DNA from: Flavipsychrobacter sp.
GTDB taxonomy: Bacteria; Bacteroidota; Bacteroidia; Chitinophagales; Chitinophagaceae
Assembly (NCBI GenBank): GCA_021156265.1
Contig: JAJNBR010000176.1
Span: 1 to 6,284 of the forward strand
Length of the DNA: 6,284 bases
Direction of reading: 5' to 3'
A program made the translations under genes and the position numbers. Below, one piece after another: positions 1-4,287 of this stretch. How positions within the stretch are numbered: the stretch's first letter is position 1; each line of letters begins with the position of its first letter. A model generated the notes under the pieces. That model had not been told where the DNA came from, did not search any database, and was given only the letters and a program-made list of their open reading frames with translations.

Positions 1-364
1 AAAGTGTTTCACCGCTGCGTTGGTCTTCAAACTCCTGGAAGGGCAGGCTCAGGGCATGCTGCAGGCCATCGGTGTATAACCGTGCGCCAAACTTCTGTAT
101 GATCACGTTAACTGTATAGTCCTGGAAAGCTTTCGCTATGCGTGACACCATAGCCGTGCCCACAAGCAGCAACAACCCGAATGTGATACCGCGGATGAAC
201 TGGTCGAGTGTCCAGGTATGGGGTTGACTAGCATATGGGTCAATAATGTACTTACCAAAGATGTAGGGATCGAGCAGGGAAAAGACCTGGTTGATGGAAG
301 CCAGTACTAAAGCGAGCACTATCAGCCATTTATGTCGCGAAAGGTATTGTAAAAGCAGTTTCAT
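1..364 (-). CDS. ABC exporter permease (fused ATPase likely), N-terminal fragment
   Basis: The reverse strand encodes 121 residues from an ATG at 364-362 to the window edge, so the gene is cut off at its 3' side. Two hydrophobic segments are visible at about residues 12-35 and 56-75. They are followed by a long helix ending in LPFQEFEDQRSGETL (107-121), which matches the conserved 'LPxxFF(D/E)xRxxGE' coupling-helix region of type-1 ABC exporters such as the MsbA/LmrA group. In that family each subunit normally has six membrane helices followed by a nucleotide-binding domain, and dimers export lipids, drugs or peptides through the inner membrane. The ATPase half is not in the window, so its presence and the substrate are inference. 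The gene is transcribed away from the DJ-1-family gene across a 371-base divergent gap. There is no clear Shine-Dalgarno sequence; a TAnnTTTG box lies only 9 bases before the ATG. Confidence 0.85.
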   Translation of the reverse strand, partial: MKLLLQYLSRHKWLIVLALVLASINQVFSLLDPYIFGKYIIDPYASQPHTWTLDQFIRGITFGLLLLVGTAMVSRIAKAFQDYTVNVIIQKFGARLYTDGLQHALSLPFQEFEDQRSGETL

Positions 365-373
365 ACGAAGGGT

Positions 374-381
374 CAAAGATA
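374..381 (-). promoter_or_regulatory. Candidate Bacteroidota -7 box for the ABC exporter gene
   Basis: Read on the minus strand this is TATCTTTG, an exact match to the Bacteroidota -7 consensus TAnnTTTG. It ends 9 bases before the ATG at 364. Transcription would begin only a few bases before the start codon, giving an almost leaderless mRNA. No good TTG/TTTG -33 element is visible 19-21 bases upstream, so this may be chance, or the true start codon may lie further downstream. Confidence 0.35.
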
Positions 382-494
382 ATATGTTATTGGTGGCTTA
401 TTTGTTACATGGCGTTATTAGTTCTTTATGTACGGTTCAGCAATATCAATGCTTTCGGGTCGAATTTGTTACAGGTTGATACCGAATTTCGATG

Positions 495-513
495 TTGCCG
501 GCCTGGCCGGCAA
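495..513. repeat. GC-rich perfect dyad (9-bp arms, 1-base centre)
   Basis: The arms are TTGCCGGCC (495-503) and GGCCGGCAA (505-513), exactly complementary around a single T at 504. The very short centre suits a protein-binding operator better than an RNA terminator. Neither side has a T-tract, and both flanking genes read outward, so no terminator is needed here. Confidence 0.6.
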
Positions 514-519
514 AGTTGT

Positions 520-538
520 AAGTGATTGATAATCACTT
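520..538. repeat. Second perfect dyad (8-bp arms, 3-base centre)
   Basis: AAGTGATT (520-527) and AATCACTT (531-538) are exact reverse complements around GAT. It starts 6 bases after the first dyad. The symmetry resembles the binding site of a dimeric helix-turn-helix regulator, but no regulator is identified in the window. Confidence 0.55.
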
Positions 539-553
539 GCCCTGCATCAAGGC

Positions 554-583
554 TGTTAACATTTGTTGACATTTGTTAGCGCT
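554..583 (+). repeat. Three-copy 10-bp direct repeat (TGTTrACATT-like)
   Basis: Three successive decamers read TGTTAACATT (554-563), TGTTGACATT (564-573) and TGTTAGCGCT (574-583); the third is degraded after its first six bases. The 10-bp period would place each copy on the same face of the helix. Possible roles are a repeated protein-binding site or a promoter-proximal element for the DJ-1-family gene 150 bases downstream. Confidence 0.5.
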
Positions 584-735
584 TTTTTCGAAATGCAGAA
601 AACGTTGACAGTCGTAAACAGCACCCCGAACCGGATACTGTTCTATAGCAAATATACTACAATTACATGATAATATAAAATAGTATAATGGCACAGTTTT
701 TACGCGGCTAGTTTACAACCACTTAAATACCAGGT

Positions 736-1323
736 ATGAAAAAGCTAAAAGGTCTACGCGTCGCTATCCTCACTGATGAAGGGTTTGAAGAGTCGGAACT
801 GCTGAAGCCAAAGGAGGCGCTTGAGGACGAAGGCGTTAAGGTAGACATCATCTCTCCCAAAACCGGAAAGATCAAGAGCTGGGCAAAAAAAGACTGGGGC
901 GATAAAATAGAAGTAGACAAATCTGTTGACGAAGCTAACGAAGGCGACTATGACGCCCTCATTTTGCCGGGGGGCGTTATCAACCCCGATAAACTGCGCC
1001 GCGACGAGCGGTCGGTAGAGTTCGCCAAAATATTTCTTGCTTCGGGCAAACCTGTGGCGGCTATCTGCCACGGTCCGCAACTGCTGATAGAAACCGGCCT
1101 GTTGCCCGGCATGACCCTTACATCGACACCTGCTATAAGGACTGACCTGGCCAATGCCGGTGCGAACTGGGTAGACCAGGAAGTGATGCACCATGCCAAC
1201 CTGATCACGAGCCGTAAGCCGGGCGACCTGAAGGCATTCAACGAAGAGATCATCAAGACGCTGGAAAATATCAGTAACCAGCGCTCGCGCAATACCTCCA
1301 TGGCAGGAGCGATCCCCGAATAG
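736..1323 (+). CDS. DJ-1/PfpI family protein (YhbO-like, class I glutamine amidotransferase fold)
   Basis: This complete 195-residue protein matches the single-domain PfpI/YhbO branch of the DJ-1 superfamily. Visible landmarks are an N-terminal strand followed by the conserved acid in GFEESEL (Glu18), LPGG at 77-80, the nucleophile elbow AICHGPQ (Cys111, His112), TSTPAIRTDLANAGANWVD (129-147) and the terminal block LITSRKPGDLKAFN (156-169). Glu18, Cys111 and His112 line up with Glu12, Cys100 and His101 of the archaeal PfpI protease, so the catalytic set looks intact. Relatives are cytosolic oligomers with reported peptidase, glyoxalase III-type and disputed protein deglycase activities, usually tied to carbonyl or oxidative stress; the activity here is not determined. 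The SWAKKDWG insert (48-55) is a subgroup feature. A polar tail of about 15 residues follows the domain, making it slightly longer than the 170-residue norm. The ATG at 736 fits the domain start; no strong ribosome-binding site is present. Confidence 0.93.
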   Translation: MKKLKGLRVAILTDEGFEESELLKPKEALEDEGVKVDIISPKTGKIKSWAKKDWGDKIEVDKSVDEANEGDYDALILPGGVINPDKLRRDERSVEFAKIFLASGKPVAAICHGPQLLIETGLLPGMTLTSTPAIRTDLANAGANWVDQEVMHHANLITSRKPGDLKAFNEEIIKTLENISNQRSRNTSMAGAIPE

Positions 1324-1351
1324 TATAAATAATTGATATTTCTTACTTTGT

Positions 1352-1379
1352 CATCGGGCAGGTTCAAGCCTGCCCGATG
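1352..1379 (+). terminator. Perfect 11-bp hairpin between DJ-1 gene and membrane-protein start
   Basis: CATCGGGCAGG (1352-1362) pairs perfectly with CCTGCCCGATG (1369-1379) across a six-base loop, TTCAAG. The stem starts 28 bases after the DJ-1-family stop and ends 4 bases before the preferred ATG of the next gene at 1384. It is stable enough to be an intrinsic terminator for the upstream gene. The tail is only GTTTATG rather than a T-run, so termination is uncertain; a translational or mRNA-stability role is an alternative. Confidence 0.5.
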
Positions 1380-1383
1380 GTTT

Positions 1384-2394
1384 ATGCAGCGTATATTTAA
1401 AGACCTCGTTATTATCCTCGTGTTCAGCTATGGGCTGCTGCATATGTCGTATAAGTATATGCTGCCCGACCTGGCCAACCATGATTTCAGGAAGTATAAT
1501 GAGATGGTCAAGACCCCGTTTGACCTGTCGGCTGCGGAAGCGCCGTTCGTCATCAGGCAGGTGCCCACGGTAGTAGCCTACGCGTTGAAAGAAGCCGGCA
1601 TCATTTATCGCTCGCAACAAATAGCTTTTCAATCATCCAGATATTACCATTCCGATGAGGACCTGCGGGGGTTTTTCGCGCTGATCTTATCCAATTACCT
1701 GGCGCTTGCGGTATCGCTGGCGTTAATAGTGAGTTACATAAGAAGATCGGGTGGAGGCGGGCAAGTGTTTACAGTGCTGGCACTGGCCGTGGGGTATTTC
1801 ATGGTGCCGATAACGGTGATCGCTCCGCTGACACATGGTTACGCCTGGCTGGCTTGTGTATTGATAGCTATCGGGATGTTTGAGCACCGCATGTGGTTGA
1901 TCCTGCTGGGTGCCGCTTTGAGCTTTTTCTCCCGCGAGACGGTTATTGTTTTCTTTTGTCCATTTGCTTTCGCCTGTTATGCGTTCAACCGGGATATCCG
2001 TTTTTACAGGAATGCCGGGGTTGTTTTGTTATTATTTGCAATAAGCTTTTACCTTACGCGAAGGCTTTTGATTCCCGGGCATGAAGAGCAATTGTCTGTT
2101 TCAAGATCTACGACGACTATGTTGCAGTATGCATTTAGCGGAGATTTTATCTTCCAGACTTTCCTTACACAGGCAGCTGTTGCTTTTTTGTGCTACCGGT
2201 TGTTTCGAAGATCAAAACAGTTGTTCGCAGCGTATATGATCTCGGTAGCTGTCATTATTATTATCTGTATAGTAGTTTTGCTGGCTGGCGTAGGTCGTAT
2301 CATTGGCGAGAGCTATCCATTACTGATATTGTTATTTCTTCTGCCCCGGTCACCACTACAACGGTTGGCGCCGGCAGCAATCCAGCAGGTGTAA
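1384..2394 (+). CDS. Polytopic membrane protein of unknown function, possibly GT-C-like
   Basis: I do not recognise a named family. The 336-residue product has about ten hydrophobic segments, near residues 5-25, 96-118, 127-148, 152-166, 168-183, 185-201, 209-223, 253-273, 279-302 and 305-320. A large polar loop (26-95) follows the first segment and contains PDLANHDFRKYNEM and APFVIRQVPTVVAYAL. The plan of one helix, an acidic exported loop with an 'APFxxRxxP' stretch, many short helices and a later SRET (183-186) resembles GT-C glycosyltransferases and polymerase-like envelope proteins; this is a weak analogy, not an assignment. The open frame extends back to a TTG at 1333, but that start would place the perfect hairpin at 1352-1379 inside the coding region and add a non-hydrophobic leader. 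The ATG at 1384 puts a normal membrane anchor at the N terminus. It lies 60 bases after the DJ-1-family gene on the same strand, so co-transcription is possible if the hairpin does not terminate. Confidence 0.75.
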   Translation: MQRIFKDLVIILVFSYGLLHMSYKYMLPDLANHDFRKYNEMVKTPFDLSAAEAPFVIRQVPTVVAYALKEAGIIYRSQQIAFQSSRYYHSDEDLRGFFALILSNYLALAVSLALIVSYIRRSGGGGQVFTVLALAVGYFMVPITVIAPLTHGYAWLACVLIAIGMFEHRMWLILLGAALSFFSRETVIVFFCPFAFACYAFNRDIRFYRNAGVVLLLFAISFYLTRRLLIPGHEEQLSVSRSTTTMLQYAFSGDFIFQTFLTQAAVAFLCYRLFRRSKQLFAAYMISVAVIIIICIVVLLAGVGRIIGESYPLLILLFLLPRSPLQRLAPAAIQQV

Positions 2395-2426
2395 CGCAAA
2401 TGTCATTACCATCCGGCCCGGCAGCT

Positions 2427-2472
2427 AACCGGCCATTAATTGAATCTTGCGCGTGTTGACATGTGGCCGGTT
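2427..2472 (+). repeat. 9-bp inverted repeat spanning the LamG gene promoter region
   Basis: AACCGGCCA (2427-2435) and TGGCCGGTT (2464-2472) are exact reverse complements separated by 28 bases, followed by TTATATT. It could be a long-looped terminator for the membrane-protein gene ending at 2394, or an operator pair around the predicted -33 element at 2456-2458. Confidence 0.4.
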
Positions 2473-2486
2473 TTATATTAGCTTTA
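2456..2486 (+). promoter_or_regulatory. Candidate Bacteroidota promoter for the LamG/T9SS gene
   Basis: TTG at 2456-2458 is followed after 20 bases by TAGCTTTA (2479-2486), which matches the -7 consensus TAnnTTTG at all but the last position. This is normal -33/-7 spacing for the primary sigma factor of Bacteroidota. Transcription would start around 2491-2493, leaving a leader of under 20 bases before the ATG at 2510. The position also supports that ATG over the upstream TTG at 2447. Confidence 0.45.
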
Positions 2487-2509
2487 TGTATCAATATCTA
2501 CGATTTTTC

Positions 2510-3538
2510 ATGAAAAAACTTTTACCTATCCTTTTTTCGTTTTTAGCGTTGCCGGCCCTTTCGCAATCTACTAACGGTCTCATTGCCCACTGGCCATTCA
2601 ACGGCAATGCACTTGACAGTACCGGCAACGGTCATAACGGTACAATGAATAATACTGTATTCACTACCGGTAAAGGTGGTGTACCGGGCAGTGCCCTGCG
2701 CTTTCAAGGCAGCGATACAAGCTATGTAACCGCTCCTTATAAAGCTGATCTTAACCTTGCCAATTATTCGCTGTGTGCAGTGATAAAACCGGAGGGATTT
2801 TATACCAATCTTTGTCAAACCAGTGTATTGCTTACCAGGGGCGACATCGGGAATAATGGGAATTATTATTTTGATTTCTTTGATAATGCTTTTGATAGTA
2901 GCTGTGCTAATGCAGATACGCAGAAGTATGTTTTTCATACCGGGGCCGGCGCTGCAAACTCCCCCGACCACGCAGAATGGCAGTACTCGCCTAACACACA
3001 TTTAAATCAATGGTACAGCGTAGTTACCACTTTCGATGGTGACAGCTTTAAGGTGTATGTAAACGGTGTGTTGAAGTCTGCAGCTACTCCTGGTACTCCT
3101 TCACCTGTTGGTACGAGTACCGATAGTGTTTCTATAGGGTTGAACTTGTGGGATGCTCCATATCCCTACTGGTTCAAAGGTGTTATCGATGATCTGAGGA
3201 TCTATAACAGGGTTTTGGCAGATAGTGAAATAGTGAGCTACCATACACTGGGGATTGATGACGATGCGCTTAGCAATAATACTGACCTTACCATATCTCC
3301 CAATCCCACTACAGGCGACTTTACACTACAGGGGAATATTAAGGGCAGTAGCGCACACGGAGCTGTCGAAGTAATGAACATTACCGGGCAGATTGTTTAT
3401 CGCCGGCTGCTAAATATTACAGGTAACAGGCTAAGCGAAAGAATATCGCTGAACAATGACCTGCCTAATGGCCTTTATATCCTGGTGATAAAGGCAGGTG
3501 AGGAAACTAGAACTTTGAAGTTTGTTGTGGAGCGATAG
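2510..3538 (+). CDS. Secreted LamG-like domain protein with type IX secretion sorting domain
   Basis: The 342-residue product starts with a Sec signal peptide (MKKLLPILFSFLALPALS, cleavage likely near residue 18). Residues 23-245 form a concanavalin A-like/LamG jelly-roll domain, opening with GLIAHWPFNGNALDSTGNGHNG and closing with the hallmark GVIDDLRIYNRVLADSEI (224-241); HLNQWYSVVTTFDGDSFKVYVNG (164-186) is the typical central block. Residues 260-342 are a type A Por/T9SS sorting domain: ISPNPTTGDFTL (262-273), then VEVMNITGQIVYRR and GLYILVIKAGEE...LKFVVER at the end. The protein should cross the outer membrane by type IX secretion and be released or surface-anchored. LamG folds commonly bind glycans or adhesive ligands, and no catalytic domain is present, so a binding or adhesion role is inferred. 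The frame continues back to a TTG at 2447, but only the ATG at 2510 gives a proper signal peptide. It has its own promoter candidate and terminator, suggesting a monocistronic unit. Confidence 0.93.
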   Translation: MKKLLPILFSFLALPALSQSTNGLIAHWPFNGNALDSTGNGHNGTMNNTVFTTGKGGVPGSALRFQGSDTSYVTAPYKADLNLANYSLCAVIKPEGFYTNLCQTSVLLTRGDIGNNGNYYFDFFDNAFDSSCANADTQKYVFHTGAGAANSPDHAEWQYSPNTHLNQWYSVVTTFDGDSFKVYVNGVLKSAATPGTPSPVGTSTDSVSIGLNLWDAPYPYWFKGVIDDLRIYNRVLADSEIVSYHTLGIDDDALSNNTDLTISPNPTTGDFTLQGNIKGSSAHGAVEVMNITGQIVYRRLLNITGNRLSERISLNNDLPNGLYILVIKAGEETRTLKFVVER

Positions 3539-3560
3539 AACAGGCTACGATAGTCAACAT

Positions 3561-3587
3561 AAAGGCCCTTGCAATGCAAGGGCCTTT
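3561..3587 (+). terminator. Strong intrinsic terminator after the LamG/T9SS gene
   Basis: AAAGGCCCTTGC (3561-3572) pairs perfectly with GCAAGGGCCTTT (3576-3587) around a three-base loop, 22 bases after the stop, and is followed by the T-rich tail TATATTTT. It lies between convergent genes and could also slow minus-strand transcription from the metH unit, although on that strand the tail is only TTTATGTT. Confidence 0.85.
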
Positions 3588-3615
3588 TATATTTTAGATT
3601 CTTTAACGTAGTGTA

Positions 3616-4287
3616 TTAGCTCAGGTACCAGTAAGCAGACAGCTGTACTATTATTCCCAATGCATATCCCATCCAGATCTCGGAAGCGTGATGAGCGCGC
3701 AGCAACATACGTGCAGTACCTATCATGCCTGCTATCAGCAAGCCAAGGAAGAGCGGCAGCGTAAGGCTTATGGGGCTGACAAACATCAGGGCTATCAGCA
3801 TGCCTATCATACCGCCGGCACCTGTTGTGTGCATGCTTACTTTGAAGAAGATATTGATGATGAAAAGAGCTACCAGGTTCCAGTAGCTGCCAAGGAGCAG
3901 AAGTAATAATAAAAATGGTGCGTTTTGCTGCTTGAAAAAGTAATAGGTTGTAAAGTATAGGATCATGCACACTACCAGGGGTATGTAGCGATCCCTGGGT
4001 TTATATAGATGTATACTTTCAACAAAACCTAACGCTTTCATTAAGAAGACGCTTAGTATTGGGAAGAAGGCGGTATTCATAAATACCATCAAAAGCCGCA
4101 GGCCAAATTCTTTGGATGTCAGCTCAGCAAAACTAGCCGGTACAAACTTGTACATGGCATAAAACAAAATGGTGGGCATGAACACCGGGTGAAATATGAA
4201 TGATATCACCAGGGCCAGTTTTTCAGTTGGCTTTAATGGCAGCTTTGGTTCGAACGTATCTATAAAATCTTTTGTTTCCTTCAGCAT
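3616..4287 (-). CDS. PAP2-like integral membrane protein (putative lipid phosphatase)
   Basis: From the ATG at 4287 the product is 223 residues with about seven hydrophobic segments (near 22-48, 63-88, 102-118, 124-148, 158-176, 178-192 and 205-221). It resembles the phosphatidic-acid-phosphatase type 2 superfamily: KPRDRYIP (96-103) stands for motif 1, KVSMHTTG (149-156) for motif 2 with His153, and ARMLLRAHHASEIWMG (192-207) for motif 3, reading R193-x5-H199-x3-E203. In classical enzymes these carry the acid-base His, the nucleophilic His and an Asp; here the Asp is Glu and motif 1 is loose. Known members dephosphorylate phosphatidate or undecaprenyl pyrophosphate at the membrane; activity here is uncertain. 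The metH stop and this ATG overlap by one base (TAATG), with GGAAGG just upstream, implying translational coupling. An in-frame ATG at 4314 would add nine residues and overlap metH by 28 bases; I prefer 4287. Confidence 0.75.
   Translation of the reverse strand: MLKETKDFIDTFEPKLPLKPTEKLALVISFIFHPVFMPTILFYAMYKFVPASFAELTSKEFGLRLLMVFMNTAFFPILSVFLMKALGFVESIHLYKPRDRYIPLVVCMILYFTTYYFFKQQNAPFLLLLLLLGSYWNLVALFIINIFFKVSMHTTGAGGMIGMLIALMFVSPISLTLPLFLGLLIAGMIGTARMLLRAHHASEIWMGYALGIIVQLSAYWYLS

Larger units (their letters stand above)
365..735. promoter_or_regulatory. Divergent intergenic region with dyads and direct repeats
   Basis: This 371-base gap separates the divergent ABC exporter and DJ-1-family genes and contains no credible gene. 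A small open frame at 291-479 lies mostly antisense to the exporter. The gap holds a GC-rich dyad at 495-513, a second dyad at 520-538 and a three-copy 10-bp repeat at 554-583. An AT-rich stretch at about 641-690 includes TATAAT at 684-689. TTTGTTACA also occurs at both 401-409 and 465-473. No exact TAnnTTTG element was found on the plus strand before the DJ-1 gene, so its promoter cannot be placed with confidence. The density of symmetric elements suggests transcriptional control of one or both flanking genes, which is inference. Confidence 0.5.

Noticed and set aside
291..479. Plus-strand 62-codon open frame at the left intergenic region
   Set aside because: The first part is antisense to the exporter start, and the product has no recognisable features or ribosome-binding site.
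605..689. Classical sigma-70 promoter from TTGACA (566-571 or 605-610) and TATAAT (684-689)
   Set aside because: The spacing is far from 17 bases, and Bacteroidota use a different consensus. The hexamers look coincidental.
365..735. Cobalamin or other riboswitch, or small RNA gene, in the left intergenic
   Set aside because: No B12-box or comparable conserved core was seen. The symmetric elements are short dyads better explained as DNA sites.
754..1367. Two long antisense open frames (754-1194 and 948-1367, minus strand) over the DJ-1-family gene
   Set aside because: They have no recognisable domain, and the plus-strand frame matches the DJ-1/PfpI family along its whole length. They are shadows of a gene with few stop-generating codons.
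2543..3001. Minus-strand open frame of 152 codons inside the LamG gene
   Set aside because: It lies antisense to a well-supported LamG domain and has no recognisable features.
3587..3970. Minus-strand open frame of 127 codons overlapping the PAP2-like gene in another frame
   Set aside because: The overlapped frame has membrane segments and PAP2-type motifs. This one has low-complexity, unpatterned sequence and no start context.
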